Under the pieces are notes generated by a model. It was not told the origin of the DNA, did no database searches, and saw only the letters and a list, made by a program, of their open reading frames with translations. Shown one piece after another: positions 54,050 through 64,000 of a stretch of DNA of 64,000 nucleotides. The stretch covers positions 64,839,379 through 64,903,378 of the forward strand of contig OY755236.1 in the NCBI GenBank assembly GCA_963576725.1, written 5' to 3'. Source of the DNA: Azorinus chamasolen (Eukaryota; Mollusca; Bivalvia; Cardiida; Solecurtidae). Numbering within the stretch: the first letter of the stretch is position 1; every line of letters starts with the position of its first letter. The translations under genes and the position numbers were made by a program.

Positions 54050-54672
54050 ATACCTAGGCTATTTAGGGTATGTCAAAGTGAGTTCTCATTTTTTACCGTA
54101 TTGTTTCATACTACAATTCCTTTTTCGATGACTTGGATTATTTTATGTACACCTTTGTCCTAACTACCTTATTCCAATAGAAAAAAACAATAGATTCTCT
54201 GCTGGGAAAATCTTATGTTGTTTCAAGTATGAATTTAGTGCCCTTATTATCCAAAGTATTCAGATCTTCTTATCTCCCCCTCCCTACCAGTTTCTACAGC
54301 TGAATAAATAGATTTAGTATGATTCTGATAGCTTCACATATGACAGGTAGTACCAAATAGTACGGATCCTGATCAAACTGCTTGTTAACCCTTTCCTCCA
54401 TAAATATGCCTTTCTACGCCTCTGTTATAACCACTTCTTGAAACCATTGTGATAAATGGAGCATTTGCTCCTATAGGAGCAAATGCTCTATTTATGACAA
54501 TGGTTTCAAACTGCAAAATTCTAAAATTTTACTTTTCTCTAGTAAATGCTCCTTTCGGGTAGATTCATTCAAAGAGATTGGGTCTAAAAATAGCCTATGG
54601 AGAAATGGGTTAAGAGTCAGCTCTATTTGCCAAAATTGGTCTGTCCGAATACTTAGGGTAATTTCGGGATCA
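54050..54672 (-). mobile_element. PalH element carrying a nested PalB
   Basis: TACCTAGGCTATTTAGGGTA at the left and AATACTTAGGGTAATTTCGG at the right, with CAAATAGTACGGATCCTGATC / AGTCAGCTCTATTTGCC flanking the PalB. Confidence 0.6.
54384..54613 (+). mobile_element. PalB MITE nested in PalH
   Basis: TTAACCCTTTCCTCCATAAA to ATGGAGAAATGGGTTAA; core with GCTCCTATAGGAGC at 54,467-54,480. Confidence 0.93.
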
Positions 54673-54841
54673 CCTGCTATCTTACAATACTAGTAAAGTA
54701 GTAAGACATCAACAGAAAGGACAGTATAAGCAATTAAATTGGCCAATGTTTATTAGGCTCTAATGTTCTGTAAAAGAATAATGGCATTTACAAGCAACAA
54801 ATCCACACATTTGTTAGACCATTTACTTCATAATCCTTCCT

Positions 54842-55070
54842 TTAACTCTTTCCTCCATAAATACGCCTTTCTACGCCTCTGTAAAAATCACATGTTGAAA
54901 CCATTGTGATAAATAGAGCATTTGCTCCTACAGGAGCAAATGCTCTATTTATCACAATGGTTTCAAACTACAAAATTCTAAAAGTTTCCTTTTCTCTAGT
55001 TAATGCTCCTTTCGGGTAGATTTATTGAAAGAGGTTGGATCTAAAAATAGCCTATGGGGGAATGGGTTAA
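54842..55070 (+). mobile_element. PalB MITE
   Basis: TTAACTCTTTCCTCCATAAA to TGGGGGAATGGGTTAA; core TTGCTCCTACAGGAGCAA. Confidence 0.93.
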
Positions 55071-55262
55071 ATGTTTGCAAACAGAGCAGACCCAGATTAG
55101 ATACCGCTAGTTCATACAGGTGCTTTGTATCAAGGTCTGCTCAGTTTGCTTATGAAATAATATACATCTGATTCTACAACTTCTGCCATTACCAAAAATC
55201 TGTGTTCAAACCTAATTATAACAAATTCTACTTAATATTTAACAAGTGATATCAGTAAAAGC
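55070..55262 (+). mobile_element. PalA MITE (ends degraded)
   Basis: GTTTGCAAACAGAGCAGACCC directly abuts the PalB end; TAGTTCATACAGGTGC, CTCAGTTTGCTTATGAAA. Confidence 0.65.
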
Positions 55263-55491
55263 TCCATTGGTTTTTATTCTGAGACTTTAATAAGTCAGAA
55301 ATGAGAATTTGCAGTTAACAGTGTCGGAAATTTAAAGCATTAAAGCACTTATACTAATCTATAAGAAAATGACTCTCACCATCACCTTCTGTGTTAGGAG
55401 ATAATAAATAGTTGTGAATCATAGTTGACAAGATGGAGAATTATCACATGGCAAGTTTCATGAGAAAAAGGCAAATGTATATACACATGTA

Positions 55492-55689
55492 CAGTAAAAC
55501 CCCTCTAAACCAGAATTTGAATGAAGAACAATTTAGGTCTTTTTAGGCAGGTTGTTGCTTAATGCTGGGTTAAAGTCATGCAGAAATCTCCTAAAGGAGC
55601 TTTCTGCATGACTTTCAACCTGCATTTAACTGCCACCTATCTGAAAGACTGGCACCAATTTTAACATCCAAATTAGAGGAGTTTTATTG
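55492..55689 (+). mobile_element. PalC MITE
   Basis: CAGTAAAACCCCTCTAAACC to AGAGGAGTTTTATTG; centre AAATCTCCTAAAGGAGC. Confidence 0.88.
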
Positions 55690-55985
55690 TAATTGTGAGA
55701 TCTGCTGTACAAAACCAACCTATTGGCTTTGTAAACAGTGTAAAACCAGAGCATACTGTCGCATTTATACAGCAGCATCTAAACAGGTTCTGCACAGTTT
55801 TTCTCTCATAAGAATATAATCAGTTTTGCTGAATTGTGTGACAAACAGTAAAACATTAAAGGATGGTGCATTAAAAGCATTGGTCTGGTTCTACACTAAG
55901 TCTTTCAAAGCCTAAATTTTGGGGTTTTTATAGCAGGGCTTACATATATATGCAAATACATATAGTGCACATTCAAAATGTTGTA

Positions 55986-56219
55986 TTAACCAATTCCCTC
56001 CTACAGACGCTTTTTGATGCCTCTGTAAAAGTCACTTTTTGAAACCATTATGATAAATAGAGGATTTACTCCATAGGAGCAATTAATGCTCTATTTATCA
56101 CAATCGTTTCAAAACTACACAATTCTAAAATGTTCCTTTTCTGTAGTAAATGCTCCTTTTTGGTAGATTTATTTACACAGAGGTTGGGTCTAAAAATAGT
56201 CCAGGAGGGAATGAGTTAA
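55986..56219 (+). mobile_element. PalB MITE
   Basis: TTAACCAATTCCCTCC to AGGAGGGAATGAGTTAA; core ATTTACTCCATAGGAGC. Confidence 0.9.
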
Positions 56220-56481
56220 CAGGGTCTTCACTAATGGTCATTCACCAGTCATTTCAGTATTTTGTATGGTAGTACTGCAATGTTGACTAAGATCAGACGC
56301 CAAATTCTATGGCATGTAATCTATGTCTATCCTATTTGAAACAAAATGTGCAGAATTAATCAACGCTTTGCATTGTCTGTGTATTGATCAACTTTGTCAC
56401 AGCAGGTTGTACCAGAAATTAGAAAGCACACACAGCAGAACCTCTTAAACCCTTTCAAGGCTGACTATACAGAATAGAATA

Positions 56482-56684
56482 CAGTAGAACCTCTCTAAAC
56501 TGGATGTTTAATTCAATATAAACATCGGTCTTGGAAACAGGTGGCAGCTTAATGCAGGGTGAAAGTCATGCCGAAAGCTCCTCTAGGAGCTTTCGGCATG
56601 ACTTTCACCCTGCATTAAGCAGTCACCTGCCTAAAAGTATGTAAACTCTTCTCTATTAGAATTCTATTTAGAGAGGTTTTACTG
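56482..56684 (+). mobile_element. PalC MITE
   Basis: CAGTAGAACCTCTCTAAAC to AGAGAGGTTTTACTG, TA on both sides; near-perfect arms GCAGCTTAATGCAGGGTG around CCGAAAGCTCCTCTAGGAGC. Confidence 0.93.
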
Positions 56685-56706
56685 TAGTACATCAGTGTTT
56701 AGCTAT

Positions 56707-56860
56707 AGGGTCCACTCAGTATGAAAGGTTTAAAATTGCTATAGGATTCTGAATGACAAATAGTGAAGACCCTGTTCAGAGGGCTCCTCTCGGAGAACTC
56801 TGATCTGGGTTTTCATAGTTTTCAAATGCCGGTGCATGTGTGTCCCAGAGTCAATAGGAT
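56707..56860 (-). mobile_element. PalG MITE (reverse)
   Basis: GTCCACTCAGTATGAAAGG, ACAAATAGTGAAGACCC, GGGCTCCTCTCGGAGAAC, TTTTCAAATGCCGGTGC. Confidence 0.7.
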
Positions 56861-57103
56861 AACCCATTCCCTGTTGAATTTTCATGGAAGAAAATAAAAA
56901 CATCGTGAATATTTATTTCCCAAATGACATTCGTACACAGGGTGTTTTGGTATTGATAGAAACTGTTGATCAGTCAAATCTATTATAATTTCATAAGCAG
57001 ACGAAGCAGACGCTGATCAGACGGCTCCTACAGGAGTCAGCTGATCTGGATCTAGTCTGTTTACAAAGGCTAGGAAAAGTGTTTGTAGGAGGGAAAGTTT
57101 GAA
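56861..57103 (+). mobile_element. PalA MITE
   Basis: TAACCCATTCCCTGTTGAA to GTAGGAGGGAAAGTTTG; centre GGCTCCTACAGGAGTC. Confidence 0.8.
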
Positions 57104-57117
57104 AATGACTACTAAAT

Positions 57118-57240
57118 AGCACACATCTAGGTCCGGAATGCAAGTGGTAGCTTCATGCAAAAACAAAAAGTAACACAGAAAACTCCTAAGGGAGAATTCT
57201 GCATAATATTTATCCTGGATTAGAAACCACCTGCTCTTAC
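57118..57240 (+). mobile_element. PalC core remnant
   Basis: CAAGTGGTAGCTTCATGC .. GAAAACTCCTAAGGGAG .. AACCACCTGCTCTTACAGG; no TIRs left. Confidence 0.6.
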
Positions 57241-57259
57241 AGGCACCCATGTATATATA

Positions 57260-57468
57260 TAAACCCTTGAATCCATAAATATACCTTTCTATGCCTTTGC
57301 AAACAGAGCAGACCCAGATCAGAAATCAGAGTTTGCTCTGTTTGCTTATGGTATAACATAAATATGATTCTACAGTTTCTGCCATGGCCAAAAATTCCTG
57401 TGTCCATGTGTTATAATGAATTTATCTAATTAATATTCATGACACCATTATTTCTTTCACATGAAATG
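57260..57468 (+). mobile_element. PalA MITE (right end lost)
   Basis: AAACCCTTGAATCCATAAAT, GCAAACAGAGCAGACC, TTTGCTCTGTTTGCTTATGG, TTAATATTCATGACACC. Confidence 0.75.
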
Positions 57469-57724
57469 ACAATATTAATTTTGCTCTAAATTAATACAGT
57501 TTCCTTTTGCACAGTCTATTCCCAATACATCACTGATAATTCAGCAGTAGATAAACGTGTGTATTCAAATACTAAAATCATCATAGCATTATTCTATGCT
57601 GAGACCACTCTTTAGAATCATCTCAAAGAGACAATTTTACAAGGGGTCACAACATAGGGTTTAGTGGAGAAATAAGGGGAACTGTTCTTATCTTATCTGG
57701 ATCTAGAAAAACTCATGAATATGA

Positions 57725-57905
57725 TAAATTCTGCACAGCAGTTGATTGTGATTACCTATGCACAGTTTGTTTCCAGATGAGACACTGTGTAATTCAATAC
57801 CTCATCAGGATCCAAATTGATTAACACTCACTGTATATTTGAAGAGAAATGAAAGAAAAAAAAACTTTGGGAAAGTTAGCAGACAACAATGTTTCCGAAT
57901 GATTT
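57725..57905 (+). mobile_element. PalE-like element (degraded)
   Basis: GATTACCTATGCACAGTTTG, CCAGATGAGACACTGTG, CCTCATCAGGATCCAAATTG; compare the intact copy at 40,722-40,935. Confidence 0.55.
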
Positions 57906-58034
57906 ATAAAATACTAAACTCGTACTCTGGTCTATGAGAGAACACTCAAACAGTGTTTTACCATTCACTGACACAATAAGGACCCATGACAATATGATGA
58001 TGATATATTATAAAAGATATGTAGGAACAATATC

Positions 58035-58182
58035 TTTCCCCCATACCCTAACTATCCTAAGCATTCAAATTGAAAAACTTTAGGCAAATAATGCAGACCC
58101 TGATCAAATGACTCATGAAGGAGTCATTTAATCAGGGTCTACACTGTTACAATGTCAGTCTATATAAGTTTAACGTTATCGA
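58035..58182 (+). mobile_element. PalH palindromic element
   Basis: CCCTAACTATCCTAAGC, CAAATAATGCAGACCCTGATC, AATGACTCATGAAGGAGTC, ATTTAATCAGGGTCTACACTG. Confidence 0.65.
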
Positions 58183-58435
58183 AATGGTGGTTTGGAGAGA
58201 TTGGTTGTCAAAACCTGAGGGTAATTAAAACATGTCTACTATATTCAAATGTCTAATATCATCAGGTACAAGTAAACAGTGTGATTTATTTAGCACCAAC
58301 AGTTCTTGTTGTGTACGCAATATGAGTACATAACAGATCATGGAGTGCAAGGTTGATCCTACAGCAGCCATATGATCTTGGTCTACTGTGTTTTCAAAGA
58401 CGTAAGAAGGCATAATTATACAGTAAAGCCTACTA

Positions 58436-58637
58436 CAGTAAAACCTCTCTATAACGGCCACTAAATTGTGTTAATGAGTTGGTATTTAGGTCAGGTGGCT
58501 GCTTAAAGTAAGGTGAAAGTAAAACAACGCTCCTACAGGAGTGTTCTGTTTTACTTTCACCTTGCTTTAAGCAGCCACCTGCCTTTAACACAAAATATTT
58601 TATGTAATTTAGTGGCCGTTATAGAGAGGTTCTACTG
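58436..58637 (+). mobile_element. PalC MITE
   Basis: CAGTAAAACCTCTCTATAAC to GAGAGGTTCTACTG with TA on both sides; core AAACAACGCTCCTACAGGAG. Confidence 0.93.
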
Positions 58638-58649
58638 TAAAGAGTAAAT

Positions 58650-58745
58650 AAACAAACAGAGCACACCTTGATCAGATGGCTCCCACAGAAACTGTCTGAT
58701 CTGTGTCTACTCTGCTTACAAAGGTGTGAAAAGGTGTGTGCTAAA
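58650..58745 (+). mobile_element. PalA fragment
   Basis: AAACAAACAGAGCACACC, GGCTCCCACAGAAACTG, CTACTCTGCTTACAAAGG. Confidence 0.6.
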
Positions 58746-59027
58746 AGTTGTCAGGAAATGTTTAAGCAAGAAATCACTTTACAAGCAGTTAATCCCCAAT
58801 GATTTATACAGCAAACATCACAGTACCCACTATGAGCTGCAAGCCTACTGTAAAAGTCGGCCAATAAAACACCCACTGTAATTCATTAACCATAGCACTC
58901 TACTAAACAACTATACATGCATTCAGTCTTTAAGGATAGACAAAAAAACAAACAAACCCTGTGTTTATACTTTGAATGCAGAACATTCATAATGGGATGG
59001 TCATATCAGTGTTTTCCTGCAGAGTCC

Positions 59028-59187
59028 ATTCACTGGGGAATTCAGTATGAAAGACTTAAATTTGCTACAGGATTTTGAATGGCAAACTGTGCAGACCCTG
59101 ATAAGAGGGCTCCTTTAGAAGCCCTCAGATCTGAGTCTTCACCGTTTGCAAAGTCAGTACACTCATTCCCTGCGTTCAAATGGTTAA
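59028..59187 (-). mobile_element. PalG MITE (reverse)
   Basis: AATTCAGTATGAAAGAC, GGCAAACTGTGCAGACCC, GGGCTCCTTTAGAAGCCC, GCGTTCAAATGGTTAA. Confidence 0.72.
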
Positions 59188-59222
59188 AAATGGCACCATA
59201 AGAGGACGGTAGTACATGCCTA

Positions 59223-59632
59223 CAGTAGAACCTGTCTTAACCCATTCCCTCATAGGTTTTTTTTTTTAGATGCAACCTCTTTGAATAAATCTACCGAAAA
59301 GGAGCATTAACTAGAGAAAATGAAAATTTTAGAATTTTGTAGTTTGAAACCATTGTGATAAATAGAGCATTTGCTCCTATAGGAGCAAATGCTCTATTTA
59401 TCACAATGGTTTCGATAAGTGCCTTTTACAGAGGCGTAGAAAGGCATATTTATGGATGAAAGGGTTAAGCGAACATTAATTTATTGAATATAAGTCTTGA
59501 AAACAGGTGGTTGCTTAATGCCGGGCTCCTACAGGAGCTTTTTGCATTACTTTTAACCTGATTTAGCTATCATCTGCATTACAGCCCCATAATTAGACCT
59601 ATTTTGATGGCTGCTTAAGACAGGTTCTACTG
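59223..59632 (+). mobile_element. PalC MITE carrying a nested PalB
   Basis: CAGTAGAACCTGTC, then PalB, then GCGAACATTAATTTATTG onward to AAGACAGGTTCTACTG; TA on both sides. Confidence 0.88.
59237..59468 (-). mobile_element. PalB MITE nested in PalC
   Basis: TTAACCCATTCCCTCATAGG to TTATGGATGAAAGGGTTAA; perfect core TTGCTCCTATAGGAGCAA (dyad at 59,373-59,386). Confidence 0.93.
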
Positions 59633-59649
59633 TATATAGATTTTCATAT

Positions 59650-59868
59650 TTTACCCTTTACTAATAAATAATCTTTTAGAAAATATGCACAATGAATATC
59701 AATTAGCTGATTTTTATAATGGCAAGTGCACAGAAATATCTGGCCATGGAAAAAACAGTATAGATTCAGATATATATTATTTCATAATCAAACAGAGCTG
59801 ACCCTGATCAGACATATTTAACAGGAGCAGTCTGGTGTAGGTCCGCTGTTTGTCTGCATCTTTATTAA
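59650..59868 (+). mobile_element. PalA MITE (degraded)
   Basis: TTTACCCTTTACTAATAAAT, AATCAAACAGAGCTGACCC, TAACAGGAGCAGTC. Confidence 0.65.
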
Positions 59869-60089
59869 ATTAACGTAGATTGTTGAAAAAGTGACACTAA
59901 ACAGGTGTTTGCTGAAATATTGTAATATATATTGTACATTATATATGTTGCTTCTACTATTGACAACTAATGCCATTTTGACAGCATCTCCCTAGGATTC
60001 AAATTATTGGTGAAAATGACTATAAGTTTGAACAGAAACAGGAGGAAATGTAACTTTGATAACTGTTGCTGAAATACCTTTTGTACATG

Positions 60090-60262
60090 ACACTTACTTA
60101 GAATACAAAGAGTTCAAAACTGACAATTACCTAGAGTACAGAATTCAAACTGACAATTACATAAGAGTTCAACACTGACAATTACTTAGTATACAAAGGG
60201 TTCAAATTGACAGTTACTTTGAGTACAAAGAGTGCAAAACTGACAATGACTTACATTTTTGT
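60090..60262 (+). repeat. Left arm of the AGAGTTCAAA minisatellite, diverged
   Basis: Degenerate copies of TACAAAGAGTTCAAAACTG followed by ACAATTACTTAGAG; continues after an inserted element at 61,415. Confidence 0.8.
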
Positions 60263-61327
60263 CACAAAAACGGATGTCTCCCCTCTAATAAAAGCAATAT
60301 GTAAAGGGAAATCACTAAAAATGTTATGGTCTTGATGAATGATACTTCCCCTCATTATGCATTTTCCACACTACATTTTTCAAAAAGAAAATGATAACAG
60401 CTAATAACTCCAAAAATACTGATACCAGATTAATGGCCCTTGTGCATGACATTTACTTTCATCATGCTCTTTCCAAAAATAAAATGTCATTCCAATAGCA
60501 TCAGTCGAACAGGAGTTATTGATTGGCCAAAAAATGTAACAAAGGGCAATAACTCCAAAAGTATTGAAGCCAAATTATGGCCCTTGTTCATGACACTTTC
60601 TCTCATCATGCTCTTTCCATGTATGAAGTTTCAATACGATGGCAAGAGCCATGTAGGAGTTATCGTCCGGACAAGAAAGAATTAAACAAATGTACAAGGG
60701 GCAATAACTCTAAATTTATTGAAGCTCGAGTTAAGGATCTTATGCATAACACTTTCTCTTATTATGATCGTTCCATGTATGAAGTTTCACTCCAATGGCA
60801 TGTGTCACATAGGAGTAATCATCCGGACAAAAAATTGTGATTTATTTTACAAAGGGCAATAACTCCAATATTAGTGAAGCCAGAGTTATGGACCTTGTGC
60901 ATGACACTTCCTATCGTTATGATCTTTCGATATCTGAAGTTTCAATCCAATGGCATGAGCAATATAGAAGTTATCGTCCAGACAAAAAAGTGTGAATTTT
61001 TTTACAAAGGGCAATAACTCCTATATTAGTGAAGCCAGAGTTATGTACCTTCTGCATGGCACTTCCTCTCATTATGCTCTTTCCATATATGAAGTTTCAA
61101 TCAACTGGCATCAGGCATATTGAAGTTATTGTCCGGACAAAAAATTGTGATATTTTTTACAAAGGGCAATAACTCCAATATTAGTGAAGCCAGAGTTATG
61201 GACCTTGTGCATGACACTTCCTCTCGTCATGATCTTTCCATATATGAAGTTTCAATCCAATGGCATGAGCCATATAGGAGTTATCGTCCGGACAAAAAGT
61301 GTGACGGACAGACAGACAGACAGACGG

Positions 61328-61361
<34 letters not shown>

Positions 61362-61414
61362 AACTCTCACGAAAACAATATGTCTCCCCCATATAAATAT
61401 GGGGGGAGACATAA
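60263..61414 (+). mobile_element. Composite element inserted in the minisatellite
   Basis: Starts near GGATGTCTCCCCTC and ends ACAATATGTCTCCCCC .. GGGGGGAGACATAATA. Five or so ~155-bp units contain ACAAAGGGCAATAACTCC, GAAGCCAGAGTTATGGACC and TATGAAGTTTCAATCCAATG, followed by a CAGA/CGGA microsatellite (61,303-61,362) and the hairpin. Minisatellite sequence resumes directly after it. Confidence 0.8.
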
Positions 61415-61866
61415 TAATTCAACACTTGCTTAGAATACAAAGAGTTCAAACTGACAATTACTTAGAGAAAAAAGAGTTCAAAAGTGACAATTAATTAGAA
61501 TACAAAGAGTTCAAAAGTGAAAATTCCTTGGATTACAAAGTACAAAGAATTCAAAAGTTACTTAGAGTACAAGAGTTCAAAAGTGACAATTACTTAGAGT
61601 ACAAAGAGTTCAACACTGACAACCACTTAGAGTACAAAGAGTTCAAACGTGACAATTAAAGTACAAATAGTTCACCACTGACTTAGAGTACAAAGAGTTC
61701 CAAACTGCAAATTACTGGGTAAAAAGAGTTCCAAACTGACATTTACTTAGAATATAAAGAGTTGAACAACAACAATTACTTCGAGTACAAAGAGTTCAAC
61801 ATGGACAATACTGAGAGTACAAACGTAACAAAGAGTTCAACACGGACAATTACTAGAATAAGAAGA
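61415..61866 (+). repeat. Minisatellite, diverged copies
   Basis: Copies such as GAGTACAAAGAGTTCAACAC and TGACAATTACTTAGA, irregular in length (25-40 bp). Confidence 0.85.
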
Positions 61867-62250
61867 GTTCAACACTGACAATCACTAGAGAACAAAGAGT
61901 TCAACACTGACAATCACTAGAGAACAAAGAGTTCAACACTGACAATCACTAGAGAACAAAGAGTTCAACACTGACAATCACTAGAGAACAAAGAGTTCAA
62001 CACTGACAATCACTGGAGAACAAAGAGTTCAACACTGACAATCACTAGAGAACAAAGAGTTCAACACTGACAATCACTAGAGAACAAAGAGTTCAACACT
62101 GACAATCACTGGAGAACAAAGAGTTCAACACTGACAATCACTAGAGAACAAAGAGTTCAACACTGACAATCACTGGAGAACAAAGAGTTCAACACTGACA
62201 ATCACTAGAGAACAAAGAGTTCAACATTGACAATCACTAGAGAACAAAGA
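61867..62250 (+). repeat. 32-bp minisatellite, 12 near-identical copies
   Basis: Period exactly 32 bp from 61,867 to 62,219: GTTCAACACTGACAATCACT then AGAGAACAAAGA. The only recurrent variant is CACTAG versus CACTGG, in copies 5, 8 and 10, giving an A-A-G higher-order pattern. Homogeneity implies recent expansion. Confidence 0.97.
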
Positions 62251-62535
62251 GTTCAAAATTATTAGAGTACAAAGAGCTCAAAGCTGACAATTTTGGAGTA
62301 CTAAGAGTTCAAACTGCCCATTATTAGAGTACAAAGAGTTCAACACTGACAATTATCAGAGTACAAACAGCTGAACACTGCCAATTACTAGAGTGCAAAG
62401 AGGTCAACACTAACAATTACTTGAGTTCAAAACTGCCAATTACTAGAGTACAAAGAGTTCCACACTGACAACTGCTACAGTACAAAAAGTTTAAAACTGC
62501 CAATTACTAGGGTACAATGAGTTCCACACAACCTA
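62251..62535 (+). repeat. Minisatellite, diverged right flank
   Basis: Degenerate copies of GAGTACAAAGAGTTCAACAC; then unique sequence. Confidence 0.8.
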
Positions 62536-62566
62536 CAACACTAGCGAACCTGAAGCACAGGAAAAA

Positions 62567-62728
62567 CAGGGTTGCCATGAACCAGAGGAAAAAACCCCTA
62601 ATATTTCCCTGACATAATTTCAAATTTCCATGACACATTACATGCAGCATTTTGGCCTTTTTTCAAACTTTCCTGACCTTGGGAAAAAATCAATTTCCCT
62701 GACTTTTCCCTGACACGTGGCAACCCTG
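62567..62728 (+). mobile_element. Short TIR element, CAGGGTTGCCA ends
   Basis: 162 bp with ends CAGGGTTGCCATG and CACGTGGCAACCCTG. The interior repeats CCCTGAC and TTTCC. The ends resemble hAT-type MITEs, but no clean 8-bp target duplication was seen. Confidence 0.72.
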
Positions 62729-63205
62729 AAAAATAGTCCGATCTGAAGCAGGGGATGTGTATTTCTTATTGTTGACTTTTGAATCATTAATTTGATAAAA
62801 TATTAATATTTTGAGACTAAACTTAATTTTTCTTTACGTACATGTAGCTGAATAACCTTTCAAGCAGAGCAAATTTAGAAGCAGTAACACAAAACTTGCA
62901 GCAGTCCAACAGTTACAGTTATTAATCACAATTCATTTGAATGCTATATGTTAGTTCACTAGCATTTGAAAGCAGTCTGCGGCAGATACTTTTTTTTGAT
63001 CAGGTTCTCTTAGGTAATATCATTACCAGGGCTCAAGTTGGAGCTCTCTATCAGAGAAAAGTTTAGTGGGATTCTGAGAGAAGTTTTGGTCCTGATTTTT
63101 ATTTTATATTTAAACTTCTACCTCAGCTGCTCAGAATAAGGAGAAGAGAACAGGATAAGGGAGACTTTTCATATCAAAATGATCTCTTCCTTGAGCCTGA
63201 ATTAC
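62729..63205. other. Unrecognised AT-rich DNA
   Basis: No exon of the GFAT glutaminase domain or other gene was recognised. Confidence 0.5.
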
Positions 63206-64000
63206 TGTACAACTAGAGTGCCAGTGGGCACAATATACGCCCGTCTAGGCATTTTTCAACATAAACTAAACCTAAATCTAAGACCAATTGTGCAACTTTG
63301 ACCTTGGATATACATACCGGGAAACACCCATGCTACTGTAGCACGTGCAGATAAACATTGTGGTGTAATTTGAGAAGGATCCACCAAGATCCACCGAGAA
63401 GGATCCACCATTAGAGATGTTACAGACAGATGGACAGACAGCACCAATCTATAATATGTCCCCTTTTTGCAAAAAGATGAAGCTTGTGATGGTAGACAAG
63501 TGTTCAAAGTTTCAAGGCTTTATGTCAAAAGGTTATGTAAATAAGTGGACTTTAACAAAAACCTTAACCAAAATTCTAAATTAAAATGGGACATAATTCT
63601 GTCAAAATGCTTAACAGAGTTAAGTGTTCCAAGTTTCAAAGCTTTATCTCAAAGGGTTATGTAAATAAGTGAACTTTAACAAAAACCTTAACCAAAAATT
63701 CTAAGTTAAAAAGGGTCATAATTCTGTCAAAATGCTTGACAGAGTTATGGACTCTTGCCTACAGGAGATGCTTGTGATGGTGAACAAGTGTTCCAAGTTT
63801 TAAAGCTTTATCTTAAAGGGTTATGTAAATAAGTGGACTTTAACAAAAACCTTAACCAAAGATTCTAAGATAAAAAGAGTCATAATTCTGTCAAAATGCT
63901 GGACAGAGTTATGTACTCTTGCCTACAGGTGAAGCTTGTGATGGTAAATTACGGTTAACATATTTGCTTAACACAAACAAAGACTTATGATGTGTTATCA
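63206..64000 (+). repeat. Composite element with ~160-bp units, runs off the window
   Basis: Starts near CTAGAGTGCCAGTGGGCAC. Units contain AGGTTATGTAAATAAGTGGAC or GGGTTATGTAAATAAGTG, TTAACAAAAACCTTAACC and CATAATTCTGTCAAAATGC, as in the copy at 3,430-3,885. Confidence 0.75.

Noticed and set aside
55370..55460. Candidate minus-strand exon ending at a GTGAG donor (CTCACCATCACCTTCTG)
   Set aside because: No clear GFAT similarity, no convincing acceptor, and a stop in the plausible frame.
61867..62250. CRISPR-like array of regular direct repeats
   Set aside because: The 32-bp units are contiguous with no unique spacers, and the DNA is eukaryotic; it is a minisatellite.

Overview
The window looks like a stretch of a bivalve mollusc genome (probably a heterodont clam or mussel; the species cannot be fixed from sequence alone). 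The evidence is AT-rich DNA, one intron-rich animal gene with GT..AG splice sites, repeats of a kind known from bivalves (ACAAGAGGGCC-type starts, GGTGAGCTAAAA-type hairpin ends, CAGA microsatellites inside elements) and an extreme density of short palindromic transposons.

The only gene I can support is on the minus strand, from 49,285 down to 18,996: the 3' two thirds of glutamine:fructose-6-phosphate aminotransferase (GFAT/GFPT), the first and rate-limiting enzyme of the hexosamine pathway. I reconstructed 11 consecutive coding positions whose splice phases all fit, giving about 453 residues: the end of the glutaminase domain, both sugar-isomerase (SIS) domains and the catalytic C-terminal tail. 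Exons for the N-terminal glutaminase part were not found and should lie beyond 64,000.

The most striking result is that the last two coding positions are each present twice. Penultimate exons 10a (34,442-34,603) and 10b (31,915-32,076) are both 162 bp, phase 0 at both ends, intact, and about 63% identical in protein. Terminal exons 11a (24,946-24,990, the canonical SVTV-type tail) and 11b (18,996-19,037, a divergent tail) share an intronic branch-point region, and both keep the lysine that forms the Schiff base. The genomic order 10a-10b-11a-11b points to two separate exon duplications. It implies up to four GFAT isoforms differing in the isomerase active-site tail.

The rest is intronic or 3' flanking DNA crowded with palindromic non-autonomous elements, named here for convenience. 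PalA, PalB, PalD, PalE and PalG have TTAACCC- or TTAACTC-type ends and TTAA target duplications. PalC has CAGTAAAACC ends and TA target duplications. PalH has ends with CCCTAATTACCCTAAG-like sequence. Several copies are nested, so targets and relative ages can be read directly. PalA, PalB and PalC, and PalD and PalG with one or two changes, share the same 14-bp central palindrome GCTCCTATAGGAGC despite different ends and target sites.

Other contents: composite tandem-repeat elements at 1-715, 1.8-2.6, 3.4-3.9, 4.4-4.9, 8.5-9.1, 60.3-61.4 and 63.2-64 kb; a 1.9-kb array of ~145-bp units at 5.3-7.3 kb, loaded with AGGTCA nuclear-receptor half-sites and three perfect ERE-type palindromes; a related element at 18.1-18.7 kb; minisatellites of 34 bp (14.86-15.15 kb) and 32 bp (61.9-62.25 kb); a decayed Tc1/mariner transposase (50.5-51.3 kb); and a broken SGNH-hydrolase-like ORF from a retroelement (44.2-44.5 kb).
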